From contig JBBELK010000964.1 of NCBI GenBank assembly GCA_037783545.1, positions 62,001 to 126,000 on the forward strand: 64,000 nt of DNA, given 5' to 3'. Numbering within the stretch: position 1 is the first letter of the stretch; each line of letters starts with the position of its first letter. The position numbers and the translations under genes were made by a program. Origin of the DNA: Henricia sp. BOLD:AAB3569 (Eukaryota > Echinodermata > Asteroidea > Spinulosida > Echinasteridae). The notes beneath the pieces are model-generated. The model ran no database searches. It was given only the letters and a program-made list of their open reading frames with translations, and had not been told where the DNA came from. Of this stretch, positions 44,326 through 54,462 are shown in pieces.

Positions 44326-44835
44326 TTGGGGTAAAAATCTAAATCTCCACACGTTCTACATATTGCCCTGGCCGTAATACTCTCAAAACTGGCATACACA
44401 CCTTTATTTTTCTCCAATCGACAAATTCAGCTCCACGGACACGGGGTCGTGGTCTCCACAAGGTCACGTCAATATGGCGAAACACTGAATGCGAGCTAGG
44501 TTACGTGTACGCATGTTGGTCACCTTTAGGATAAAGAGGGCGCTATAATCACTATGAACGATGAAGTTCGGGCATAGGCATGTTCGTTCGTTTCTACAGT
44601 TTGGGCCCGTGTCGTGTGTGGCCCGTGTCAAGAACAAATTGCCCGAACTTCACCGTTTATTGTGATTATAGCGCGGACACGTGACCAAGCTTGCATTAAG
44701 CATTTCGCCATTTTGACACGACCGCAATGTCCGTGGAGGGGAATTCGTCGATAGGAGAAAAATGAAGGCGTTTACGCCAGGGCGGTATGTAGAACGTGTA
44801 GAGATTTTGATTTTACCCCAACAAAATTGCAATTT
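44326..44835. mobile_element. Large palindrome with GGTAAAAATC...GATTTTACC arms
   Basis: TTTGGGGTAAAAATCTAAAT...CATTTTTCTCC-type arms are inverted around 44580, including ACGTTCTACATATTGCCCTG / CAGGGCGGTATGTAGAACGT and CAGCTCCACGGACACGGGG / CGCAATGTCCGTGGAGGGG. The ACGGACACG block also occurs inside 39562-40098. Confidence 0.8.
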
Positions 44836-44848
44836 TCTGTAGTAAAAA

Positions 44849-45584
44849 GGGTATTTTTTTCGTATACATTGAACAAAGATTTTAAGGAAATTACCTCCTG
44901 GAATCAACACATAATGTAATTTTAAGATATACTTCCCACTTGCACTTTTGTCGCAAATGTTGCTTTTCTGTAGAAAAATCACATTTTCTACTTCAAAAAT
45001 TGCCTTCAGTTAGTGCACAAGATAACCATTCACGAGCGCGCGCAGCGCCCTCTGTTGTCGCGCTTACGCACAGACCGCTCGCCGCGTCATTTTGTGCATT
45101 ACTTTATGCAGTAATTTTATCATTTATTTATCTCAGAAATGCAACATTTGCGACAGTGGGAAGTATATCTTCGAATTAAATAAGCTATCGATTGCACTAT
45201 ATAACTTTACCCAAATCCGTGTTCAATGTATACGAAAAAAATACCGGAAAAACACAGGTCTACTGAAAGTATCGGCCTAATAATATCATTTTCAGTAATT
45301 AAAAAAGGTATTTTTTTCGTATACATTGAACAAAGATTTTAAGGAAATTATCTCCTGGAATCAACACATAATGTAATTTTAAGGTATACTTCCCACTTGC
45401 ACTTTTGTCGCAAATGTTGCTTTTCTGTAGAAAAATCACGTTTTCTTCTTCAAAAATTGCCTTCAGTTAGTGCACAAGATAACCATTCACGCGCGCGCGC
45501 AGCGCCCTCTGTTGTCGCGCTTACGCACAGACCTCTCGCCGCGTCATTTTGTGCATTACTTTATGCAGTAATTTTATCATTTAT
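44849..45584. repeat. 280-bp direct duplication with an inverted partial copy between
   Basis: 44849-45127 and 45307-45584 are direct repeats (GGTATTTTTTTCGTATACATT...CAGTAATTTTATCATTTAT), about 458 bp apart. The piece from 45128 to 45290 (CTCAGAAATGCAACATTTGC...GTATACGAAAAAAATACC) is an inverted partial copy of 44849-44950. A similar inverted piece follows at 47064-47195. Together these form two palindromic elements in tandem, the second interrupted by an insertion. Confidence 0.85.
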
Positions 45585-47063
45585 CGTGGAGGGCCCTGTT
45601 TTCGACGGTACGCGTTTTCGACGCTTTACCTTTGACGTAACGGCACGCGATGTAAACAACTCCCAATGACGTGCTTATACTTTGATTCTTGTCATGGGTC
45701 ACTGATGTTAACAACCGCCCAAAAATGTGGAAAAATAAAGCTCTTCTGATAGGTTACAGTTATAAATTCAAAAAGGTGGTTTATTTGGGCTTATTTTGCT
45801 AGATACAAAATTGTAAGATGTTGCTGGGCTCCTATTTTTTCTAGTATTAGCCCCCAAAAGTTTCAGTTTGGGTCAAAACGAAGCCCCGAGTATGCAGATT
45901 CAGAAAATGCCACGAATTTTGTGGCTCCGCACAGCGGGGAAATACTACAGAGCTCCTAAAAGAACATGTCGCTTATATTATTTGTTAACTGGTTCTAAAA
46001 AGCTGCATAATTTCCTGTTTCATGGGGGTTGTATTTTCCCGTTAAAATCTAAGGAAAGACTTATAAAATGATATGTATAATTTGTTGAGTGTAGTTTTAT
46101 TGTAAGTAACATGCTTTTTGATTATTTTTTTGTGTAAATAGTTGAATGAACCAAGTTTTTTATCTGTATTTGACAGAGTTGTCCATATAAAAGCCCAGTC
46201 TAACAATCAGGGCGCAGCACAAGAACTATTGTGTCAAAACATCTTCCGATGAATAAATTGACGAGAACAGAAAATGTGTGTCATTTGAAAGCCACCAACT
46301 CCGCCTTAGTAGTTAGCTGTATTTATCGGGCCATGTGTATGTTTCAGGGTTGTGAGATACATGTTCTTTTTGTCCATGACGTTATGAAAAATCGTGTTGG
46401 TTTTGGGGATTCTGCAAATACATGTAGGTGAATTATTCCCCAAACAAAATTGAAAAAGTGACCAAAAAGCAAGCTGTAAAATTGCAAAATGTTTAATTTA
46501 ATTAATTTTGTCAAAAACAAGATTATTTTAAAATATATGTAGGCCTAATATGTGTTTCGATGATAATGTATAATAACAAAGGGAGAAAACACCAGCTAGG
46601 CCAACTACATGTATCCCAATAGTTTAGCTGGGGCAAAACAACAAGAATAATACAAGTCAAAAAGTTTTCAACACGTAATTATTCTTAAGGGAAGAATTGG
46701 AGACGGAGTAGAGAAAGAAAGAAAGGTGAACCAATAAAATATCGACACTGAAGGATTTTGTATTGCCACACAAGAGTTTGTAGTCTTTACAGACGTTTAT
46801 TCTGCACATGGTTTCACTGGGACACCGTACTCCACGCGACCGTCGAAAACAGGTCACGATGATCGCTGTCGGCGCGCTTCAGGCAGCAACAAAAACCAAA
46901 GATTTCTCCGCAAAAACGGCAGTGAGCAACATTCACCAAATTTAAACCGTAAGGCTATGGACTGAAGAAGGCAACTGAGACATTGTTTGATGTTTTACTT
47001 TCCTTTATTCTGATCAATTTGAAAACCATTCCTTACATCGTCGAAAACCGGTCACGCGAGGAT
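45585..47063. mobile_element. 1.48-kb insertion in the second palindrome copy
   Basis: Copy one of the duplicated block runs straight from ATCATTTAT into TTATCTCAGAAATGCAAC (45120-45138). Copy two has 1479 bp inserted at that point. The insert starts CGTGGAGGGCCCTGTTTTCG and ends CGTCGAAAACCGGTCACGCG; GTTTTCGACG / CGTCGAAAAC are inverted near the ends and again at about 46829. It contains a TATA-like CATATAAAAG at 46185. No transposase or reverse transcriptase is readable. Type unresolved. Confidence 0.75.
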
Positions 47064-47384
47064 ATTTATCTCAGAAATGCAACATTTGCGACGGAAGTGT
47101 CAGTGGGAAGTATATCTTAGAATTGAATAAGCTATCGATTCCAATATATAAATTTACCCAAATTCGTGTTCAATGTATATGAAAAAAATACCTTTTAAAA
47201 AAAAACAAACGGGCCGATACTTTCACCTATGGAAGTAACATTTTTAGACGGTGCACCTCAACTCAAGGCTCAACATGCTCAACACACATGCACACGCCGA
47301 CACGGCGATAACCTCACTCGCCCGGCCCGGTGTAAAATCTCAGCATGCATTCGCTTCGAAATCACGCCGGGTTCCGTCACTTAC

Positions 47385-47508
47385 CCAAACTGTCGGTTGA
47401 TTTTACGGCACCGTCTTCTTTGCAAGATTCCGTGCTCTCGGATGCCAACTCCGGACTTTGTTTCTCTTTCTCCGATTTACTGTTTTCAGGCACGCAATCT
47501 TCAGCCAT
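47385..47508 (-). CDS. CLUH: CLUH coding exon 1 (start codon)
   Basis: Encodes residues 1-41, beginning MAEDCVPENSKSEKEKQS and ending at SL plus one base, with donor GTAAGT at 47384-47379. The start is supported by an in-frame TGA nine bases upstream (47517-47515), A at -3 and G at +4. The segment is acidic and Ser/Lys/Glu-rich, as expected for the poorly conserved CLUH N-terminus, so it is assigned by splicing into exon 2 (phase 1) rather than by strong similarity. The 5' untranslated region and transcription start lie above 47508 and cannot be bounded. An alternative upstream first exon is possible. Confidence 0.8.
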
Positions 47509-47814
47509 CGTTTTTCAAGAACACTCGGCCGGCGAAACACGTGCATAAACGGTACACCGTTCGCGTAGACTGTGCGATGAGAGACGTAGACCGGTCCAAA
47601 AATTTCCATGCACGTTTACTACATGTACGTACGACTACGAGCGTTTTTTAATACGCCAATGGTGTTACGTGTGTAGGGTACCTGTCCAAGCCGGTCACTC
47701 GTGCACGCACTCAGACTGCCCTCTATGTTCATTGGAGTAAAAGTATTTGCCCCGTCCCCGCCCCCTAATTATGAATAACAATATAATTTCTGTTTCCAAC
47801 AGAGTACTAAAATA

Positions 47815-47965
47815 AAAACGTCAGCCTTTGTGTGTTGCCAGGGTTACTGGGTTTACACTCTACACTAAAACCAATGAATTGTAATGACTTTGCAGATTAC
47901 CAGCAAACGCTTAGACCCAGTTACCCTGGACACTGACGTCACACCTTTGTACAGTCTATGGCCAA
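47815..47965. mobile_element. MITE family C copy upstream of CLUH
   Basis: AAACGTCAGCCTTTGTGTGT, TGCCAGGGTTACTGGGTTTA and the inverted TAGACCCAGTTACCCTGGAC, ACTGACGTCACACCTTTG form a palindrome. It lies about 300-450 bp upstream of the CLUH start codon, so it may contribute to the promoter region (inference). Confidence 0.78.
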
Positions 47966-48104
47966 AATATAGCGGTTTATTTCTCGTTGAATACATAAAC
48001 AAATTACCACCCAAATTCGTTTCAGATTCATCGTTTTAGCGCAAAATTGCATGCAGTTAATATAATCATATAGATTAAAGAGCCAAACTTGGGCTGGCAG
48101 AAAA

Positions 48105-48175
48105 AGCATGTAGGCCTCATCGGGATTCGAACCCGACACCTCTGACTCACTGGGCAGATGCTCTGAGTTTTTAGG
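48105..48175 (-). repeat. tRNA-derived SINE fragment
   Basis: Contains CATCGGGATTCGAACCCGAC (box B complement), CTGACTCACTGGGCAGATGC and a truncated box A complement. It pairs in sequence with the oppositely oriented fragment at 48525-48575, so the interval between them is bounded by inverted SINE pieces. Confidence 0.65.
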
Positions 48176-48254
48176 TGCATTGTTGTTGTTGTTAATTTTA
48201 TGGCATCTTCGGCCATTTATGCCATCAACTATACGGTTTTCGCTTTAACAATAC

Positions 48255-48450
48255 TTTATTATCAACTTGAGATGACGAACGAAGAAGGAGTTGCAGTTTT
48301 AGAAGTGGGAGGAAAACCCCCACAGAAATACCCAGGGGAAAACCCACGCGGTCAAGTAGGGACTGCAAACCCAATCCACATACACGCCCCGGATTCGAAC
48401 CCGGGACATCAGAGGTGAAAGGCGAGGAAAGAATCGCTACGCCATAGTAT
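48255..48450 (-). repeat. SINE of the GGTGGGAGGAAAAC family, third copy
   Basis: Contains TTTTAGAAGTGGGAGGAAAA, GGGGAAAACCCACGCGGTCA, GGATTCGAACCCGGGACATC and ATCGCTACGCCATAGTA, in the same order as the copies at 33705 and 53735. The box B complement is intact. It lies between CLUH and mitofusin. Confidence 0.8.
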
Positions 48451-48524
48451 AGACACAGTAATGGCGGATAGCAACCGGTTGTTAAGCCAAGTGAAACCCA
48501 AGAATCATGGGTAGAGCATGTCTG

Positions 48525-48580
48525 TTGTCTGGTGAGTCAGAGGTCTCGGGTTAGAATCCCGATGAGGCCCACATGTTTTT
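48525..48580 (+). repeat. tRNA-derived SINE fragment, opposite orientation
   Basis: GTCTGGTGAGTCAGAGGTCT followed by CGGGTTAGAATCCCGATGAGGCC is the plus-strand counterpart of the fragment at 48105-48175. The 3' part after box B is absent. Confidence 0.6.
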
Positions 48581-48999
48581 GTTTGTTTATCATCCCACGT
48601 TTGGTTTTCATTTCAATGGTGATTATTTCCGTTATTTAAACAGATGGCATGCAGTGGGAAGAAATCAAAATTTAAAACTATACTCATTCACGCAGCAATT
48701 TATAATCTGCCACAATTAACACAAACAAAACATATCGTCTTAAAAAAATGCAATCAAATTCCACTCATTGAAATTTATTCACTTTATTGTGACATGTCTT
48801 TGGACTCCATTCAAAATTCAAATCTGTACATGTAACATTTCCCTGAATTACAATTATTTCTGGACAGAGGCAAATGTGCCACTTATTTGAAACTCGAAAG
48901 TAAATTGCACATAAAACAATTTGGACGTCTACAATTTCGCTGGCCCCATAATTATTCCACTCATTGGACCAGTTTGCTGTTGGATACCAGTGAGCAGAC

Positions 49000-49348
49000 A
49001 ATAGACAGCCGAAGTGTGACGTGCGTTGCCATGGCAATTGGCTCTATCATGGCCGTCGGAAAAAGTACCATTGCAAAAGCACAGGGACACGGTTCAGTGA
49101 TTTGTAGTGTAGAGCCAATTGCCTAGGCAACTAACAAAAGATTACGTATTCACTTTGCAGTCAATAGACCGTATCCAATAGACAGCCGAAGTGTGACGTG
49201 CGTTGCCATGGCAATTGGATCTAAACTATCATGGCCGTCGGGAAAAGTACCATTGGAAAAGCACTGGGACACGGTTGAGTGATTTTTTGTTTAGATCCAA
49301 TTGCCTAGGCAACCAACAAAAGGTGACGTATTCACTTCGGCAGTCTAT
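49000..49348. mobile_element. Two tandem MITE family C copies
   Basis: Copy one, about 49000-49168, and copy two, about 49177-49348, both contain AATAGACAGCCGAAGTGTGA, CGTGCGTTGCCATGGCAATT, ATCATGGCCGTCGG, AAAAGTACCATTG and CAATTGCCTAGGCAAC. They are in the same orientation and differ by scattered substitutions. GACCGTATC, a family B terminus, lies between them. Confidence 0.85.
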
Positions 49349-49590
49349 AGCTGCCATCTTATGGGGCACCTTTTGTTACTTAGGCTGGATCCGAATTAGT
49401 GGCTTTGGCTGTTGCTATGCTGTTTCTAAGGATCGTCATTGTCCACCCGTAGCAACAGCAAAGCCAAAGCCACTAATTCGGATCCACCCTTACACTGTTC
49501 AACAATGTAAGCACATTATGTGCAACCATGCATGTCCTCAAGAAACAAAGGAAACTGCCCCACAAGATGGCGGCTATTCGATACGGTCTA
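49343..49590. mobile_element. MITE family B copy interrupted by a nested element
   Basis: GTCTATAGCTGCCATCTTAT...CCTTTTGTTACTTA on the left and ACTGTTCAACAATG...GGCGGCTATTCGATACGGTC on the right are the halves of family B. They are separated by the 107-bp element at 49383-49489. Comparison with 20083-20230 shows the empty site. Confidence 0.87.
49383..49489. mobile_element. 107-bp nested MITE with TTA target duplication
   Basis: Terminal inverted repeats of about 35 bp, GGCTGGATCCGAATTAGTGG and GGGTGGATCCGAATTAGTGG on the two strands. It is flanked by TTA on both sides (49380-49382 and 49490-49492), where the uninterrupted family B copies have a single TTA. A 3-bp TWA duplication fits the PIF/Harbinger superfamily; with no transposase the assignment is inference. 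Confidence 0.85.
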
Positions 49591-50264
49591 TACGTTTGCA
49601 TGTAATATTTGCATAATGGCGGCACCACAAATTCTTTACTTTCAAATTGAGGTGCGGTTTAGAAAGTCAAATAAATACGCAGTTGCTATGTGGTGCACGC
49701 CATTGCCGTCTGGTTGCTTTATGCCATTCTCTCCTACGGTGAACACAGTATTGAATCTGTACTTCACACATGCCGCGACCACCACATAGCAACAAACATT
49801 TAGTCTGGTCAAGTGGATACTAAGTGTGTATGTGGAAGGGAGTACGTCAGTACACTAGACACTTTTCATGTTAAACTTGCAAAAAGCTAATTGACCAAAA
49901 AGTGTGTGAATTTATTAATGCATTTTACGAAAGCTGGTTCGATCGTCTGCACTGTGCTAACTGCAGCATGCAGTGCTATCATCTAACAAAATACCGGTAG
50001 GTGCCAAACGTTTCTGTTCTTGACGAACTGACGTCCAAGAACAAGATGAAAGACACAATATTTTGGTTTTTTTAAAAGGAGTTCTGATCTTGGTTGCAAA
50101 CTTCTAAGGGGAACAATAATTTTTGAAATCCGTGGGTGGTGCACTTGTTATTAAAGGAAGGGACTTGTTTGATGTATTGCCCGGTGCATAAACCTTCATG
50201 AGAATCAGAGAATCTTGTTTTCGATGTCGGCAACCCAATTAATTTTTAATAAACTCTGCAACTA

Positions 50265-50475
50265 ATGCACCTATGTGCTGCGCCATATTTGAAATTTCGA
50301 AAGGGATGACGACGTCGACCATGCAACGATTGCATGGATGACGTCAAGATTGATGCCTTGTTTCCCCGACTCCCATACGCCGTGAAGTATGTAAAAATCT
50401 GTTGCGTCCCGACTCTCGCCCTCTCAAGTCGAAGCGCCGAACTGCAAAAGATGGCGACTTACATGAAGCTTACAG
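50265..50475. repeat. Second copy of the 1120-1400 repeat
   Basis: CATGCAACGATTGCATGGAT, GACGTCAAGATTGATGCC, TTTCCCCGACTCC, ACGCCGTGAAGTATGTA, CGCCCTCTCAAGTC and GGCGACTTACATGAAGC align with 1120-1400. The plus-strand frame 50334-50564 comes from this repeat. Confidence 0.7.
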
Positions 50476-50499
50476 AGTTGGGCAATCCTTTGCAAGTGT

Positions 50500-50845
50500 T
50501 GTCCCTTCCTTTAAAGCCCCAATACATCATTTGCGATTACCCAAAACTGTACTTCACGAGTTGACAAGAAAAATCTGACTAAAATTGTTGATTGCAATTG
50601 TAACTAACACAACATAATCCTACTGGGAGAAATTGCCAACTGAAGGGGCCTTTAATAATATTGTCTGCAGACAATTTTTCTTTATCATTTATTCAAAAAC
50701 AAATACGCATGGATTTTTCAGGATTTCGGAAGTATTACTGCATCTATGTGGCTGAAATTTCTACAAGGCAGTTTATCAACATTATTCTTTAGTTGTGTAA
50801 TGATGTTGTTCCTATATTTTTAAAAAGTTTTCCAATCATGTAATC
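50500..50845. mobile_element. Copy of the large inverted-repeat family
   Basis: CCCCAATACATCATTTGCG, ACTTCACGAGTTGACAAGAA, TACTGCATCTATGTGGCTGA and CTACAAGGCAGTTTATCAAC match the complement of the right arm at 63295-63560. It lies between CLUH and mitofusin. Confidence 0.78.
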
Positions 50846-51429
50846 TGCCTTTAAACGTGTCATTTTTTGATGCTTGCAACGAAATTGGAGAATCGAACAT
50901 TCAGACATTACATTTTCAAGATTTCAAATATTCACATTTCAACAAGATATTAGTGCAACTTAAACAATACCTAAGCAATGATATACAAAACCAATTCATG
51001 AACTGTGACCCCCAAATGTTTAAATTTAAGGGCAAAAAATCAAATTTAGACAATAAATGGCAAGATGCAACCGTTAAAAATGCAGTCTTTTTAAAATAAC
51101 TAAATTATATCGAGAAACAGTTGAGCATAATTTAAATTATTAAAATTCAAATTCTTGGGAAAAAAATTGCATTTTACAGTCTGTATTCTATTCTTAAAGG
51201 GAGAAAAATTGACATTCTAGACAATGAAAATTGTGGCAATATTAACAATGACATGTCAATGTGAAATAATTATTTTGTAAACTTTTACTTATTTCAAATG
51301 TGCAACTTTGAAATAATGGGTAAGACTTCTACTATAGAATGCAAAAGCGTAATGGTTTAAATCCCCAAATTTGCTTAGTTGTGCACTCATGCAAAACCAA
51401 GAGAAGGGTTCTTAGGGAAAACCAGAGGG

Positions 51430-52790
51430 AGTATACCACTGTGCCTCATAGCTCAGCTGGTAGAGCATCTGCCTGGTGAGTCGGAGGTCTTGGGGGAAAC
51501 ATGAGAGATATACCACTGTGCCTCATAGCTCAGCTGGTAGAGCATCTGCGCGGTGTGTCAAAGGTCTTGGGGGAAACCGAGGGAGTATACCACTGTGCCT
51601 CATAGCTCAGCTGGTAGATTATCTGCCTGGTGTGTCAGAGGTCTTGGGGACAACCTAAGGGAGTATACGACTGTGCCTCATAGCTCAGCTGGTAGAGTAT
51701 CTGCCCGGTGTGTGAGAGGTCTTGGGGAAAACCTGAGGGAGTATACCACTTTGTCTCATAGCTCAGCTGGTAGAACATCTGCCCGGTGTGCGAGAGGTCT
51801 TGGGGGAAAACCGGAGGGAGTATACCACTGTGCCTCATAACTCAGCAGGTAGAGCATCTGCCCAGTGTGTTAGAGGTCTTGGGGAAAACCTGAGAGAGTA
51901 TACCACTGTGCCTTGTAGCTCAGCTGGTAGAGCATTTGCCTGGTGTGTCAGAGGTCTTGGGGGAAAACCTGAGGAAGTATACCACTGTGCCTCATAGCTC
52001 AGCTGGTAGAGCATCTGCCCGGTGTGTCAGAGGTCATGGGGACAACCTAAGGGAGTATACTACTGTGCCTCATAGCTCAGCTAGTAGAGCATCTGCTCGG
52101 TGTGTGAGAGGTTTTGGGGACAACCTAAGGGAGTATACCACTGTGCTTCATAGCTCAGCTGGTAAACCATCTGCCTGGTGAGTCAGAGATCTTGGGGACA
52201 ACCTAAGGGAGTATACCACTGTGCCTCATAGCTCAGCTGGTAGAGCATCTGCCCGGTGTGTCAGAGGTCTTGGGGGAAACCGAGGGAGTATACCACTGTG
52301 CCTCATAGCTCAGCTGGTAGTGTATCTGCTCAGTGTGTCAGAGGTCTTATGGACAACCTAAGGGAGTATACGACTGTGCCTCATAGCTCAGCTGGTAGAG
52401 CATCTGCCCGGTGTGTCAGAGGTCTTTGGGGAAAACATGAGGGAGTATACCACTTTGTCTCATAGCTGAGCTGGTAGAGCATCTGCTCAGTGTGTCAGAG
52501 GTCTGAGGGGAAAAGCCGTGGGAGTATACCACTGTGCCTTATAGCTCAGCTGGTAGAGCATATGCCCGGTGTGTCAGAGGTCTTGGGGGAAACCGAGGGA
52601 GTATACCACTGTGCCTCATAGCTGAGCTGGTAGAGTATCTGCTCAGTGTGTCACAGGTCTTATGGACAACCTAAGGGAGTATACCACTGTGCCTTATAGC
52701 TCAGCTGGTAGAGCAACTGCCCGGTGTGTCAGATGTCTCGGGTTCAAATCCACATGAGACTGTGGTAATTAGGCACCACACCAAATGCTG
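51430..52790 (+). repeat. Tandem array of 17 tRNA-derived units, about 78 bp each
   Basis: Seventeen near-identical units, spaced about 78 bp apart, each contain TAGCTCAGCTGGTAGAGCA, which fits the RNA polymerase III box A consensus, then a degenerate anticodon-arm region (TCTGCCCGGTGTGTCAGA), then a spacer (CCTGAGGGAGTATACCACTG). Only the last unit (52692-52770) continues into a box B-like GGTTCAAATCC and a tRNA-like 3' half. The array therefore looks like repeated duplication of the 5' half of a tRNA-derived SINE. Shorter inverted relatives occur at 21840-22110 and 4150-4270. Confidence 0.88.
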
Positions 52791-53033
52791 GATTCAGTTT
52801 TGTCAATAAAGTTAAAAATTAAAGCAAATATACTAGGAAAAAAAGAGAGAATAATCCTGCCAATATTTTGCAAATTAGCCACCACGAAGCAGCAAAATTT
52901 CACACCATTCATGTGAAGCATTGAAAATGTTATCTGCACCAATTGTCTAGGCTTGTGACCTTGTTGGGTCTGCCAGATATTCTTAACACAACTGTTAAGA
53001 ATATCTCAATGTACAGTTTCGGATGACAGTAGG

Positions 53034-53483
53034 TGTACAATGCATAGTTCCGAGATTGCCCAGTTAACCCCGCCCCTTATATATTGTTGCTATGTGCTCA
53101 CAAGCCATCGCAAAAAATGGCGAGACTACGTACAAAGCAACGGGACTCGGCATGGAAAGCACAGATTCATTGGAGAAAACTCAAAGGTATTTATGTTTTG
53201 AGGTCGACAGTTACTGTAGCACACACTGAGCGAAGAGCTAGTAGTGCAGGGATGACATATATTCATAAAAATGCGCTTTCCTACCTTTAAACAGCGAATC
53301 GCCCGACATTGAAACAAAAATTCACCCGGTCACTGGCGCATACAACATACAAACTGTATGGGCAGAAAATCGCGGGATTGTTTGTGATGATTGCATCACT
53401 TTGACCTTTGTGGGCGCCGTAAGCTAGCTCTGTTGTGATTGGTCGCGGGTTCGGCTTGATTGACAGGTCGGAACTATGCATTG
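53034..53483. mobile_element. 450-bp inverted-repeat element, copy 2
   Basis: Begins CAATGCATAGTTCCGAGATT and ends GACAGGTCGGAACTATGCATTG. The interior aligns with 10595-11055, including AAAAAATGGCGAGACTACGT, CAGATTCATTGGAGAAAACT, AGGTCGACAGTTA and GTTGTGATTGGTCGCGG. Confidence 0.85.
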
Positions 53484-53734
53484 GTGAAGTATAAATGTAA
53501 TCCAAAAACTCCAGAGGGGTACTGGAAATAGTAAAATGCACCAAAAAAAATACAGGTAGTTTTAAATTGAACCGGGTCACAGGCGTCAAAAGTGAACAAA
53601 ATGGCAATAAAGGAACATACTAATAATATTAATAATTATTTTTGGTACATGTATTGAAAGCAAGGATTCCTCAGAAGTGCCTGAGGCACTGTAGCTCGTA
53701 AGCCTAAAGAAACCTGTGAAGAGAAGACGATGAA

Positions 53735-53900
53735 GAAATGCTCAGTTTTAGAGGTGGGAGGAAAACTCCTACACAATTCTGTATGGGGGAAACCCACGGA
53801 ATCAAGCAGGGACTGAGAACCCAATCTGGATGGGATTCGAACCGGTGCCACAGAGGAGGAAGGCGAGGACAGTACCACTACGCCATTCCAACCGGATATG
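53735..53900 (-). repeat. SINE of the GGTGGGAGGAAAAC family, second copy
   Basis: Nearly the same as 33705-33850: CTCAGTTTTAGAGGTGGGAG, GGGGGAAACCCACGGAATCA, GGGATTCGAACCGGTGCC, then a tRNA-like 5' half on the minus strand ending GTACCACTACGCCATTCCAA. It is more complete than the other copy at its tRNA end. Confidence 0.82.
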
Positions 53901-54462
53901 TAATCCTTTATAGGGAAATCTTGGCGTTTTGTGCAATTAGTCAATAGATTACTATTGACCCCTTTCGAACATGTGCGAATACGCCATTTTGGGAGTCAAA
54001 TAATGCTGAGTCATTGTGGAAGCGATGTGCGTGCGCACTGTCTTTCTCTCTGGTGGGCGTAACGCGGTTTAATTCACCAATGGGAGCCTTTAGTATAGCG
54101 CGTTAAGCATGCTATGGACACACAACGCGCACGCACACTGCTTCCACAATGACGCAGCATTATTTGACTCCAAAAATGACGTCATTGGAAAGGGGTCAAT
54201 ACCAAAATTGCTAAAACACATTGTCATTAAATGCATATCTGTGCAGCCATATAACAACTATGGTAACTGTAGCTGGTATGGCTTGTTGTGCCAAATGGTT
54301 GTTTATATGCAAAAACTCTCTGCAAATGCAGCCATGACAATAGATCCACAAAGTGCCTACTCGTGCAAGACGCACGATGACAATGTGAGTCCCCTCCCCC
54401 CTGTCATGGCTGCCCGTGCAAAGGATCTATACATGTGTACTTGTGAGATATCCCACAATGCC

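Larger units (their letters stand above)
33081..47384 (-). other. CLUH: CLUH intron 1 (14.3 kb)
   Basis: No protein-coding exon was recognised. Contents from low to high coordinate: CAAGTC minisatellite (33425-33545), a SINE (33705-33850), a 106-bp/741-bp satellite (34380-36540), a 630-bp inverted-repeat element (36573-37200), another minisatellite (37935-38365), MITEs at 38689, 39562, 42413/42749 and 44326, a tRNA-headed SINE (42052), and a duplicated block (44849-45584) with a 1.48-kb insertion. I see nothing definable in 37200-37930, 40100-41090, 41260-42050 and 43330-43740 beyond AT-rich sequence and scattered CATGTAC words. Confidence 0.8.
97..47508 (-). other. CLUH: CLUH gene, 5' part: 15 coding exons, 3' end outside window
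   Basis: Clustered mitochondria protein homologue (yeast Clu1/TIF31, Dictyostelium cluA, fly clueless), a cytosolic protein that binds mRNAs of nuclear-encoded mitochondrial proteins and controls mitochondrial distribution and metabolism. Fifteen exons were assembled by recognising the protein; every junction keeps phase and has GT-AG ends. They sum to 2231 coding bases, about 744 residues; vertebrate CLUH has about 1300, so a little over half is here. Order: acidic variable tail (residues 1 to about 180), CLU-N (about 185-275), GSKIP/TIF31-like segment (about 255-300), then the central CLU region (from about 420). The eIF3-p135-like and TPR parts must lie left of position 97. Introns 1, 2 and 5 are 14.3, 10.9 and 8.4 kb. 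Identity is secure; untranslated ends and alternative exons cannot be placed. Confidence 0.96.
47509..54462. other. Intergenic region between CLUH start and mitofusin stop
   Basis: About 7 kb separates the mitofusin stop (54463) from the CLUH start codon (47508), both on the minus strand. It should contain the CLUH promoter and the mitofusin 3' untranslated region, but neither can be bounded. A MITE at 47815-47965 lies 300-450 bp upstream of the CLUH start. Other contents: SINEs (48105, 48255, 48525), two tandem MITE copies (49000-49348), a nested MITE (49343-49590), the 17-unit tRNA-derived array (51430-52790), a 450-bp inverted-repeat element (53034-53483) and a SINE (53735-53900). I saw no protein-coding gene. 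Confidence 0.75.

Noticed and set aside
46185-46194. TATA box of a gene promoter
   Set aside because: It lies inside an insertion with no downstream coding exon on the plus strand; kept only as a feature of the insert.
47229-47651. 140-codon plus-strand frame over CLUH exon 1
   Set aside because: The minus strand gives a start codon with an upstream in-frame stop and a donor that fits exon 2; the plus frame is a shadow.
51440-52770. Cluster of functional tRNA genes
   Set aside because: Units lack the 3' half of a tRNA and box B, except the last, whose stems do not pair properly.
51430-52790. CRISPR-like array appearance
   Set aside because: Units are contiguous tRNA-derived repeats without unique spacers, in an animal genome.
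53636-53944. Reverse-strand frame with SSVAPVRIPSRLGSQSLLDS
   Set aside because: It is the translated SINE shared with 33705-33850; the same peptide appears there because of the repeat.
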